Source: Tessaracoccus sp. MC1865 (GTDB lineage: Bacteria > Actinomycetota > Actinomycetes > Propionibacteriales > Propionibacteriaceae). From it: a stretch of DNA of 64,000 bases. The stretch's first letter is position 1, and every line of letters starts with the position of its first letter. Under the pieces are notes generated by a model, which did not search any database, had not been told where the DNA came from, and saw only the letters and a list, made by a program, of their open reading frames with translations. Location: positions 620,001-684,000 of the forward strand of contig NZ_CP072596.1 in the NCBI RefSeq assembly GCF_017815535.1, read 5' to 3'. The position numbers and the translations under genes were made by a program. Shown piece by piece: positions 55,916 through 63,720 of this stretch.

Positions 55916-56946
55916 GGCAGAAGAGAGTCACCATCAAGCAGGTCGCAGCTGAGGCCGGGGTGTCGATCACGACGGTCTCCCACGTCCTGAACGACGTGCC
56001 GGGCCTGCGGGTGAACCCGGTGACCCGCCAGCGGATCCTGGAGGTCTCAGCCAGGCTGGGGTACGTCCCGAACGGGCTGGCCCAGTCGTTGCGTACCCAA
56101 CGGTCCAACACGATCGGTCTGATCGGCGACGAGATCGTCACCACCCCGTTCGCGGGGAAGCTCGTGCTCGGCGCCCAGGAGGTGGCGCTGTCGCGCGACG
56201 CGGTGCTGTTCGTAGTCTCCACCGGCTACCAGCGCGACGTCGAGGACCGCGAGATCGAGGAGCTCCTGCGCCGCCAGGTGGACGGCATCCTCTACGCGTC
56301 GATGTTCCACCGCGAGTTGGAACTGCCACCGCAACTGGCTGCCGTGCCGACCGTTCTCCTGAACGCCGAATGCACCACGCCCGGCGTGCCCTGGGTGGCT
56401 CCCGATGAGGTGTCCGGTGGGCGCGATGGGGCGGGCATCCTCATTGAGGCCGGACACCGTCGGCTGGGCTTCATCAACAACATCGACGACATCCCCGCGT
56501 CCTCCGGCCGGCTCGCCGGCTTCCGGGCCCGGATGGCCGAGGAAGGGCTCTCCGACGACCAGCTCACCGTCGTCACGGCGGAGACCGACCCTGCCGGTGG
56601 TTACGCCGCAGCCATGGAACTGCTCTCCGGTGACGATCGCCCGACGGGAATCTTCTGCTTCAACGACCGGCTCGCCATGGGCGCCTACCGCGCGGCCGCC
56701 GAGCTGGGGCTCACCATCCCTGGCGACGTTTCCATCGTCGGTTTCGACAATCAGGAGTACGTCGCTGACGGGATCTACCCCGGCCTGACCACCATCGAGT
56801 TGCCGCACTATGACATGGGCGTGTGGGCGGCGGAACAACTGTTCAACCTGGTCGACGGTGTGACCGGCGGCACCTCGAGCGCGTTGCTGCGTGGACCAGT
56901 GATCCACCGCGCCTCGGTCGCACGGCCCAACGGCCAGACCCATTGA
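55912..56946 (+). CDS. LacI-family repressor
   Basis: A 344-aa regulator. HTH: VTIKQVAAEAGVSITTVSHVLNDVPGLRVNPVTRQRILEVSARLGYVPN, hinge helix AQSLRTQRSNTIGLIG, then a periplasmic-binding-like sugar domain (GIFCFNDRLAMGAYRAAAELGLTIPGDVSIVGFDNQE). Start is TTG overlapping the GH91 stop, with GAAAGG upstream. It probably binds the 51285-51315 palindrome and is released by a fructoside. Confidence 0.93.
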   Translation: MRQKRVTIKQVAAEAGVSITTVSHVLNDVPGLRVNPVTRQRILEVSARLGYVPNGLAQSLRTQRSNTIGLIGDEIVTTPFAGKLVLGAQEVALSRDAVLFVVSTGYQRDVEDREIEELLRRQVDGILYASMFHRELELPPQLAAVPTVLLNAECTTPGVPWVAPDEVSGGRDGAGILIEAGHRRLGFINNIDDIPASSGRLAGFRARMAEEGLSDDQLTVVTAETDPAGGYAAAMELLSGDDRPTGIFCFNDRLAMGAYRAAAELGLTIPGDVSIVGFDNQEYVADGIYPGLTTIELPHYDMGVWAAEQLFNLVDGVTGGTSSALLRGPVIHRASVARPNGQTH

Positions 56947-56950
56947 CCGC

Positions 56951-56994
56951 GAGGAGGCCCGGCCGTACCCGCAGACTCGCGGCCGGACCTCCTC
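56951..56994 (+). terminator. hairpin between the lacI-type gene and the GH32 gene
   Basis: 15-bp arms (GAGGAGGCCCGGCCG and its complement, one mismatch) with a 14-nt loop, 5 nt after the repressor stop. It may be a partial terminator or an mRNA-stability element setting GH32 level; no T tract follows. Confidence 0.5.
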
Positions 56995-57017
56995 GCTCCT
57001 ATTCCAGAAGAGAGATC

Positions 57018-58244
57018 ATGCGACCCAGCTTCCACTTCACCCCTGCCTCTGGCTGGATGAACGACCCCCACGGCATCACGGCGCGCAACGGAGGCTATGA
57101 CACGTTCTTCCAGTACGTGCCCGGCCAGACGGTCTGGGGCCCGAACTGCCATTGGGGCCACGCGTCAGGCCCTGACCTGTTGACGCTGCGCGAGCACCAG
57201 GTCGCCATCGCGCCGGGCGACGGTGACGACGGCATCTGGACCGGGACCATCGTTGAGGCGGGGGAGTCCGCCCACGCGTTCTTCACCGCCGTCTCCACCC
57301 CCGACTTCGGCATCGGCCGGATCCGCGTGGCCCATCCCAGCGACGGCAACTGGGCGAACTGGAACAAGGGGCGCGTGGTTGTGCAGGCGCCCGACGAGCT
57401 CGACCTCATCGCCTACCGCGACCCGTTCATCCGGCCGGAGGGAGACGGCTGGCGCATGTTCGTCGGAGCAGCCGGCCGCGACGGCACGGCGATGGCGTTG
57501 ACCTACACCTCTCCGGACCTGAGCTCCTGGCGCTACGACGGGATCGCCCTGCAGCGACACACCTCCGAAGTGGAACCCGTCTGGATGGGGTCGCTGTGGG
57601 AGTGCCCGCAGGTCTTCGACCTCGACGGCCGCTCGTTTATGGTGTCGTCCATCTGGGATGCGGACGTGCTGCACTACGCCGCCTATGCCAGCGGGACTTT
57701 CGCCGACGGCCGCTTCGAGGTCCACGCGTGGGACCGCCTCACCTGGGGGCCCAGCCTGTACGCACCGTCCCTGTTCACCGACGCCGACGGTCGGCCCGGG
57801 CTGACCTTCTGGCTGCGCGGCGTCGGCGGTGATGGGTGGCAGGGGGCGCACAGCGTGCCCTATCGCCTGTCCACATCGGAGGGTCGCCTTGTCGCGCTGC
57901 CCCACCCTGACGTCGCAGCCCACCGGACGCGGTTGGCGGAGGACGGCGTTGTTCCGGCGCTGGCCGCTGACGTCGAATGGGCTGGGGAAGCGGGCACCCT
58001 CACGATCAGCTCGGGGGGGCGCGAGGTCGCCTCCCTGAGCCGTTCCGCGCATGAGGCCACGGCGACGACCCCGTCGTCGAGCGACACCTTCCCGGTGAGG
58101 GGACCGCTACGGATCATCGTCGACGGCCCTGTGCTCGAGGTCTCCTCAGAGGCCGGGGTCTTCGCGATCGCCGTCGAGCCGCAGGGAGCGGAGCTGCGTG
58201 TCAGCGCGAGCGGTGGCGTCCCGGATGTCTACGCACTGGGGTAG
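57018..58244 (+). CDS. GH32 beta-fructofuranosidase/levanase-type hydrolase
   Basis: A 408-aa enzyme with the five-bladed propeller and the three family acids: D16 in GWMNDPHG (nucleophile), D135 in YRDPFI (transition-state stabiliser) and E195 in LWECPQVF (acid/base). The C-terminal beta-sandwich (about 320-408) is shorter than usual. No signal peptide, so it acts in the cytoplasm and would split inulobiose, sucrose or short fructans to fructose. ATG 57018 has AGAAGAGAG upstream. Its 3' end overlaps the MFS gene by 16 bp, tail to tail. Confidence 0.93.
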   Translation: MRPSFHFTPASGWMNDPHGITARNGGYDTFFQYVPGQTVWGPNCHWGHASGPDLLTLREHQVAIAPGDGDDGIWTGTIVEAGESAHAFFTAVSTPDFGIGRIRVAHPSDGNWANWNKGRVVVQAPDELDLIAYRDPFIRPEGDGWRMFVGAAGRDGTAMALTYTSPDLSSWRYDGIALQRHTSEVEPVWMGSLWECPQVFDLDGRSFMVSSIWDADVLHYAAYASGTFADGRFEVHAWDRLTWGPSLYAPSLFTDADGRPGLTFWLRGVGGDGWQGAHSVPYRLSTSEGRLVALPHPDVAAHRTRLAEDGVVPALAADVEWAGEAGTLTISSGGREVASLSRSAHEATATTPSSSDTFPVRGPLRIIVDGPVLEVSSEAGVFAIAVEPQGAELRVSASGGVPDVYALG

Positions 58245-59515
58245 TCAGCAGGCTGGCGTCCAACCGCTGTCGGGGCGGCTGCCGTGGGCAGTTCTGCGGC
58301 CGCCCGCCGCGACAACCTGGCCTGCTGCGCCAAGGGGATGAAGCCCAACGTCGCGACCACCGTCGCCGCCCCGATCAGCCATGGGTACGCCACGACGCCG
58401 ATCAGGGCGGCAACGACGGCGGACGTGAGCACCTGGGGCACATTGAACATCATGTTCATCGCCGCGCCGCTGCGGCCCTGCAGGTTGAGCGGCAGTTCGA
58501 GCTGCCGGAGCGTGACGGTGGCCACGATCATCAACGGCATGGACATCCCGAGCAGCGCGATCGCGAACACCAGCACCACGACATGCTGCACCGTCAGCGC
58601 CGCGAAGGACGCCACGAACAGGGTCAGGCCGACCATCATCAGCCGGTCGTAGCCCCACTTCTTCAACAGCCGGGCGGCGTTGAGCCCGGAGACGACAGCG
58701 AACACACCCTGCACCGAGATGAACACCGACAACATCTCCGCCCGCAGCCCCAGACCGGTGTCGAGGATGGGGAAGATCAAGGCGTTGATGGCGCCGGCCG
58801 CGAAGACCGCCATCGCCAGGGCGAGGGTGAAGCGCCAGAGCCGGGGGCGGGAGTGCAGCGCCCCGAACCCCTCGAGAGACGTGTGGAACCAGTGCTTCTC
58901 ACTGGAGATCTCATTGCGGGTCTCCGTGATCCGGAGGTTGGCCAGCAGCAGCGCGTAGGTCAGGAAGGCCACGGCGGTGACCACGAGCACGGGCCTGATG
59001 CCCCACAGCGCGAAGGCGCCGGCGGCGGCCAGGGGCGCGATGATCCGCAGTCCCTGGTCGATGCTCCCGAACAGCCCGTTGGCGGCCGCCAGCAGGTGAT
59101 CCGGGAGGGTGTCCCGCAGCAGCCCGCCCTGCGCCGCGGCATTGACGTAGGTGGCCAGCGAGTAGACGAAGGTGACCGCGTAGATCAACCACAGGTGCGT
59201 CGCGTCGGTGACGGGCAGCAGGCTGAGCACGGCCAGCGCGATCACGATGTTGCTGATCACCAGGATCCGTTTGCGCGAGAACGTGTCGGCCAGCAGTCCC
59301 AGGGCGGGGGCGAACAGCGCGGGCACGCCGAGGACGATGAACACCGTCGCCGCAAAGACATCTGAGCCGGTCAGCACCTTGACCCAGATGCCGATGGTGA
59401 GGAAGAGCGCGGAGTCGCCGAGGTTGCCGATGGACCAGGCCGCCACCAGCTTGCGGTAGGCGGGAATCCGCAGCGCCTCGCGGGTGGTGCCGAACTCTTC
59501 TGTGCCGATGCTCAT
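58229..59515 (-). CDS. MFS transporter (DHA3-like efflux)
   Basis: A 428-aa permease with about twelve spans. Start region FGTTREALRIPAYRKLVAAWSIGNLGDSALFLTIGIW, motif A-like GLLADTFSRKRILVISN between spans 2 and 3. It resembles antibiotic or macrolide efflux proteins. ATG 59515 overlaps the stop of the regulator gene (ATGA), so both come from one promoter under the operator at 60129. Confidence 0.88.
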   Translation of the reverse strand: MSIGTEEFGTTREALRIPAYRKLVAAWSIGNLGDSALFLTIGIWVKVLTGSDVFAATVFIVLGVPALFAPALGLLADTFSRKRILVISNIVIALAVLSLLPVTDATHLWLIYAVTFVYSLATYVNAAAQGGLLRDTLPDHLLAAANGLFGSIDQGLRIIAPLAAAGAFALWGIRPVLVVTAVAFLTYALLLANLRITETRNEISSEKHWFHTSLEGFGALHSRPRLWRFTLALAMAVFAAGAINALIFPILDTGLGLRAEMLSVFISVQGVFAVVSGLNAARLLKKWGYDRLMMVGLTLFVASFAALTVQHVVVLVFAIALLGMSMPLMIVATVTLRQLELPLNLQGRSGAAMNMMFNVPQVLTSAVVAALIGVVAYPWLIGAATVVATLGFIPLAQQARLSRRAAAELPTAAAPTAVGRQPADYPSA

Positions 59516-60114
59516 TGCGCGGCCCCCTGCCTGTCGGTGTCGAAGTTGGACAGTTCCGGGGTGCTCGCCATGAACACCGTGTTCCGGAGCGCGCCCTCGG
59601 GCCGCAGCGACTCGTCGGCGTTGCGGTCCCGGTACCGCTCGAAGAGGGCGAGGACGGCGTCCATGAGCTCCTCGTGCTCGTCGTGGGTGACCCAGAGCGA
59701 GGTGTGCGAGACCAGCGTCCGGTCGATCGCCTCCGTCGGCAGGCCCGGCGCAGCCTCCAGGAAGGCGGTGAGGCGCCTGGCCTCCTGCGTGACGACGGCG
59801 GTGCCGAGCGCGAGGACCGCCGGCAGCGACTCGGGCTCCTCGGCCGAGAACATCTGGCGCTGGCGGCGGGCGGCGACCTGCCAGGGGCGGCTCTTGGCGT
59901 CGCCTGATTCGGCCCGCGTGATGTAGCCGTGCTTGGCCAGGGTCCGCAGGTGGAAGGAGCAGCTCGCCACGGACTCGCCGATCACCTCGGCGCACTGCGT
60001 GGCGGTGGCGGAGACGACTCCGCTGAGGTAGTCCAGCAACGCCAACCGGATGGGGTGGGCGAGCGCGCGGATGCGCGTCGGGTCCGTGGTGCTGTCATGC
60101 TCGTCGCAGGTCAT
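59512..60114 (-). CDS. ArsR-type HTH regulator
   Basis: A 200-aa regulator. Winged helix: TRIRALAHPIRLALLDYLSGV, ATQCAEVIGESVASCSFHLRTLAKHGYITRAE. The C-terminal ~110 residues are helical and acidic and may sense a ligand; no CxC metal site of the ArsR/SmtB kind is visible. Autoregulation through the TGCTAAAG half-sites upstream is likely. Confidence 0.9.
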   Translation of the reverse strand: MTCDEHDSTTDPTRIRALAHPIRLALLDYLSGVVSATATQCAEVIGESVASCSFHLRTLAKHGYITRAESGDAKSRPWQVAARRQRQMFSAEEPESLPAVLALGTAVVTQEARRLTAFLEAAPGLPTEAIDRTLVSHTSLWVTHDEHEELMDAVLALFERYRDRNADESLRPEGALRNTVFMASTPELSNFDTDRQGAAQ

Positions 60115-60128
60115 GCCACGAGAGTAGA

Positions 60129-60162
60129 TGCTAAAGAAGGCTTTAGCAAGAGTTCTTTAGCA
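60129..60162. promoter_or_regulatory. operator with three TGCTAAAG half-sites
   Basis: TGCTAAAG (60129-60136) and CTTTAGCA (60141-60148) form a perfect palindrome with a 4-bp spacer. A further CTTTAGCA lies at 60155-60162, 14 bp from the second. The block begins 15 bp upstream of the regulator start. Confidence 0.75.
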
Positions 60163-60179
60163 TTGCTTTCCCCGTCTGA

Positions 60180-60683
60180 TCAGTGCGACCCGCCGGCTTG
60201 GCGCGGTCGCACGTCCTTGAACTCGCGCAGGTGGTAGCCGAGACTCGAATCACCGAACGTCTCGGCGTGAGTCACGGACGCCAGCACGACGGTGTGGTCA
60301 CCGCCCGGCACGAACTGCAGGTGGTCGCAGCGCAGCCACGACACCGCCCCGTCGAGGCAGGGGAGGCCATGGTCCTCGCGCCAGCTGAGGTCGGCGAACC
60401 GGTCGGCGGCTCCCCTGCGCGCGAAGCGCACGCCCACGTCGGCCTGGTCCCCGGCCAGCACGTTGACACCCACCCGCCCGGCGGCGCGGATGCGTTCGAT
60501 CATCCCGCCCCTGTTGTCCAGGGCGAAGAAGACCATGGGCGGATCCACGGAGAGGGAGGCGAACGCCGAGACCGTGGTGCCGGTGGGGGTGCCGTCGACG
60601 GTGGTGGTGATGACGGTCACCGGGGCCGGAACGCGAGCCATGGCCTCGCGGAAGCTCACCTCAAGTTCTCTCACGCGCACCAC
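60180..60683 (-). CDS. flavin reductase-like FMN-binding protein
   Basis: A 167-aa protein of the flavin reductase family that supplies reduced flavin to partner monooxygenases. Motifs: REAMARVPAPVTVITTTVDGTPTGTTVSAFASLSVDPPMVFFALD and GRVGVNVLAGDQADVGVRFA, with FVPGGDHTVVLASV near the C-terminus. No partner oxygenase is adjacent. Confidence 0.9.
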   Translation of the reverse strand: MVRVRELEVSFREAMARVPAPVTVITTTVDGTPTGTTVSAFASLSVDPPMVFFALDNRGGMIERIRAAGRVGVNVLAGDQADVGVRFARRGAADRFADLSWREDHGLPCLDGAVSWLRCDHLQFVPGGDHTVVLASVTHAETFGDSSLGYHLREFKDVRPRQAGGSH

Positions 60684-60740
60684 GGTAGTCGCTCCGCGCC
60701 GACTGACCGTTGCCTCGACCCGGGGACGCCTCAGGAGTGC

Positions 60741-62162
60741 TCAGTGCTCGTCAGCGGTGTACATCCCGGGGGTGTCGTACTGCAGCGTGGCGCCGTCGGC
60801 CTCGTCGCGCATCTTGCGCGGCGCGATGGCGCGGGTCAGGTGGTAGATGCCGATGGTCACGATGGTGCCCAGCGCGATGCCGCCCAGCTCGAAGTCGCCT
60901 CCGAGGGGCACCTTCACGTCGCCCACGCCGATGATGATGCCGGCCGCGGCGGGGATCAGGTTGAGGGGGTTGCCGAAGTCGACGTTGTTCTCTTTCCAGA
61001 TCTTCGCGCCGAGCAGGCCGATCATGCCGTACAGCACGACGGTGATGCCGCCGAGGACGGCCGACGGCGTGGCGGAGATCACGGCCCCGAAGATGGGGGA
61101 GAAGCCGAACAGGATGGCCACGATGGCGGCGACGACGTAGGCCGCCGTCGAATAGACGCGCGAGGCGGCCATGACGCCGATGTTCTCCGCGTAGGTGGTG
61201 GTGGGGCCCGCGCCCACGGCGGTGGCGAGCATCGACGCGGCGCCGTCGGCCGCGATGGCCCGGCCCATGAGCGGATCGAGATCCTCCTTGGTCATCTCCG
61301 CGACGGCCTTCACGTGGCCGGTGTTCTCCGCGATCAGGGCGATGACGACGGGGATGGCGATGATGATCGCGCCCAGCGAGAACTGCGGCAGGTGCAGGCC
61401 CACCACGTTGGCGGTGGAGCCGAACTCCCAGTGGGCCAGGTCCGTCACCGGGGGCAGACCGAACCAGTCGGCCTCCTTGACGGCGCTCCAGTCGACGCGG
61501 AGCTGTTCGGCGACCGTGCCGTCGGCGCCCTCCTTCTGCAGCGGACCGAACGCGAGGTCGGCCAGCCAGCTGACCACATAGCCGATGACCAGCGACAGGA
61601 AGATGGCGATGCGGCCCCAGAAGCCACGCAGGCCGATGGACAGCCCCACGACGATGAGCATGACCACGAAGGCCAGCCAGGGGTCGACGGGCCAGTACAC
61701 GCCGGCGACCACCGGTGCGAGGTTGAAGCCGATCAGCATGACGACGGCGCCGGTCACCACGGGCGGCAGCGCCTTGTGGATCACGCGGGCGCCGGCGAAG
61801 TGGATGATGAGGCCAGCCATGAACAGCAGGAGGCCGACGACGAACAGCGCGCCGGTCAGCGTCGCGGGGTTGCCGCCCGCCGCGTAGATGGCCGTGGCGA
61901 CCCCGACGAAGGAGGCCGACGAGCCGAGGTAGCTCGGCACGCGGTGCTTGACCACGAACAGGAACAGCAGGGTGGCGATGCCCGACATCATCACCGCGAG
62001 CTGCGGGTTGAGGCCCATCAACAGGGGGAATACGAAGGTGGCGCCGAACATGGCCACGACGTGCTGGGCGCCCAGCCCGATGGTGCGTCCCCAGCCCAGG
62101 CGTTCGGTGGGCTTGACCACCGCGTCGGGGAGGAGGACTCCGTTATTGTGCAGCTTCCACAT
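60741..62162 (-). CDS. uraA: uracil/xanthine permease (NCS2 family)
   Basis: A 473-aa proton symporter with the UraA fold. Landmarks: RTIGLGAQHVVAMFGATFVFPLLMGLNPQ, SYLGSSASFVGVATAIY, VIALIAENTGHVKAV (substrate Glu in the AENTGH motif), GAGPTTTYAENIGVMAASRVYS and TPSAVLGGITVVLYGMIGLLG. A uracil rather than xanthine ligand is likely from the N-terminal WKLHNNGV context. Confidence 0.92.
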   Translation of the reverse strand: MWKLHNNGVLLPDAVVKPTERLGWGRTIGLGAQHVVAMFGATFVFPLLMGLNPQLAVMMSGIATLLFLFVVKHRVPSYLGSSASFVGVATAIYAAGGNPATLTGALFVVGLLLFMAGLIIHFAGARVIHKALPPVVTGAVVMLIGFNLAPVVAGVYWPVDPWLAFVVMLIVVGLSIGLRGFWGRIAIFLSLVIGYVVSWLADLAFGPLQKEGADGTVAEQLRVDWSAVKEADWFGLPPVTDLAHWEFGSTANVVGLHLPQFSLGAIIIAIPVVIALIAENTGHVKAVAEMTKEDLDPLMGRAIAADGAASMLATAVGAGPTTTYAENIGVMAASRVYSTAAYVVAAIVAILFGFSPIFGAVISATPSAVLGGITVVLYGMIGLLGAKIWKENNVDFGNPLNLIPAAAGIIIGVGDVKVPLGGDFELGGIALGTIVTIGIYHLTRAIAPRKMRDEADGATLQYDTPGMYTADEH

Positions 62163-62280
62163 GCGGTCGCTTCCTTTCGTCGGCGTGATGTTACTCGGAG
62201 CGCCCCTCGGGTGGCATCTCCGGGTGTCCTAATGGGCGGCCATGTTGCGTGTGCGTCCCGGTGCCGCGCGCGGCGATGGA

Positions 62281-62292
62281 TACTGTGGGGTC
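62281..62292 (+). promoter_or_regulatory. leaderless -10 element of the FAD oxidoreductase gene
   Basis: TACTGT (62281-62286), 6 nt, then the ATG at 62293; no Shine-Dalgarno. Confidence 0.5.
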
Positions 62293-63369
62293 ATGGCGCA
62301 TGACGTGGTGGTCCTCGGCGCGACGGTGGCAGGTCTCACCGTCGCACGGCTACTCGCGTCCGAGGGCTTCGGCGTGGTGGTGCTCGACCCGAACGGCGAG
62401 GGGGTCAGCGCAGCCACCGGCCACGGTGTCGCCGCCATCGGCCACGCCTCCACCGTCGCCACCATGGCCCACTTCTACGGCCTGGCGGCCGCGCGTGAAC
62501 ACACCCGCCGCAACATCGCAGGCCTCGCGCAGATCAGGGAGGTCTACCCGGACGCGCAACCCATGATGCTCCGCGACCGGTCGCTGCCTGGCGGCGACGA
62601 GGCGGAGACGCTGCAGCTCGCAGAGCTGTATCGCAGGGAGGGCGGCGAGGCCGAGGTGCTGGTCGCGCCGGACTCGATCAGCCTCATGACGCAGGCGCTG
62701 GTCGTCGACCCCTTCGCTTATGCGGCCGAACTCCGCGCGGCAGCCGTGCGGGCGGGCGCCAACGTCGTCCACGGCGTCACCGTGACGCACCTGACGCGGC
62801 GCGAGGGCGCCACGCGGATCTACTTCCGCAACAACATGGCGTGGCTGCACGACGTGGGGCACGTCACCGGCATGGCCGTGATCGACACCCTCGGCGTCAG
62901 CCCGTGGGGCAGGGTGGCGCGGATCGGCCCCGCCGAGTGGGTGCCCGTCGTGCGGTGCCGCCCGGCCGCGCCGCTCACCGAGGTGTCGCTGTACGCCCGC
63001 CCCGAGGTGTGGATGGTGCGCCCCACTGGCGACACCGCGCTGCTGCTGGGCCAGAAGACAGCCCTCGGCGGGGTGGAGCAGGCCGCGGAGGCGCTCGGGG
63101 CGTGGGCCGTCGAACACCTCGACGCCACTGAGATCGAGCACAGCCGCTTGGCGATCGACCCCAGCGACCACGGTCGCCCCGTCGTCGGAGCCTCCGCCAT
63201 CCCGGGCGGGTTCTATGCGCGCGGCAACGGTCGCGGCGAACTGATGAACGGGACGGCGAGCGGCCACTACCTGGCCAGGTTGCTGGCCGGGCACCAGCGC
63301 AGCGACAACGCGCTGCCACCCATCAGCAAGATCCGCGCCCTCGGGTCGCGGATGCTGCGCAGCCTCTGA
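62293..63369 (+). CDS. FAD-dependent oxidoreductase (DAO-like)
   Basis: A 358-aa flavoprotein. N-terminal Rossmann site VVVLGATVAGLTVARLLASEGFGVVVLDPNGEG (third Gly of GxGxxG replaced by Thr/Val-Ala), a central AAELRAAAVRAGANVVHGVTVTHL strand-helix and a C-terminal GFYARGNGRGELMNGTASGHYLARLLAG that closes the FAD site. Substrate unknown. ATG 62293 is set by the -10 box. Confidence 0.82.
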   Translation: MAHDVVVLGATVAGLTVARLLASEGFGVVVLDPNGEGVSAATGHGVAAIGHASTVATMAHFYGLAAAREHTRRNIAGLAQIREVYPDAQPMMLRDRSLPGGDEAETLQLAELYRREGGEAEVLVAPDSISLMTQALVVDPFAYAAELRAAAVRAGANVVHGVTVTHLTRREGATRIYFRNNMAWLHDVGHVTGMAVIDTLGVSPWGRVARIGPAEWVPVVRCRPAAPLTEVSLYARPEVWMVRPTGDTALLLGQKTALGGVEQAAEALGAWAVEHLDATEIEHSRLAIDPSDHGRPVVGASAIPGGFYARGNGRGELMNGTASGHYLARLLAGHQRSDNALPPISKIRALGSRMLRSL

Positions 63370-63379
63370 CCGACGTGAA

Positions 63380-63410
63380 GAAGCCTCGGACTAGGCGAGT
63401 CCGGGGCTTC
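63380..63410. terminator. terminator hairpin after the FAD oxidoreductase gene
   Basis: 13-bp arms (GAAGCCTCGGACT and complement, one T-G pair) with a 5-nt loop, 10 nt after the stop. Confidence 0.75.
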
Positions 63411-63422
63411 CAGCAGTGCTGA

Positions 63423-63608
63423 CTAGGAGGTCTTGAACATCACGATGTTGTTGAAGACCCAGTCGTTGCTCTGGCTGAAGGTGTAGCCGCCGGCGGGCTT
63501 CGCCGTTGCGGCGTAGACCGTCGTCCAGGTGTAAGACCGGCACGCCCCGCGGCCGGTGGCCGCGGTGTCGCACTCGGTCTTCCACTGGCGCCCGGCCGAG
63601 GTGAACAC
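63423..63608 (-). pseudogene. 3' relic of a secreted protein
   Basis: The minus strand ends with FTSAGRQWKTECDTAATGRG, then ACRSYTWTTVYAATAKPAGG and YTFSQSNDWVFNNIVMFKTS before a stop. It has two Cys and many aromatics, as in an extracellular domain, but no signal peptide, and an in-frame TAA lies about 60 bp upstream of the first domain codon. The rest of the 63370-63720 gap holds only the terminator and no other gene I can support. Confidence 0.5.
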
Positions 63609-63720
63609 AGCCCGTTCGTGGTCGAGCCCACGGCCGCGGCGCGATTATTCATCGGGGTCCCGTGCGACGGGAACAAGATCGGTCAGTGCTCAGGCTGGTG
63701 CGGGGCTTGTGACCGGTCGG

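Noticed and set aside
60183-62303. 706-aa plus-strand frame across the flavin reductase and uracil permease genes
   Set aside because: Antisense shadow of two well-recognised genes, composed mostly of Gly/Asp/His/Arg.
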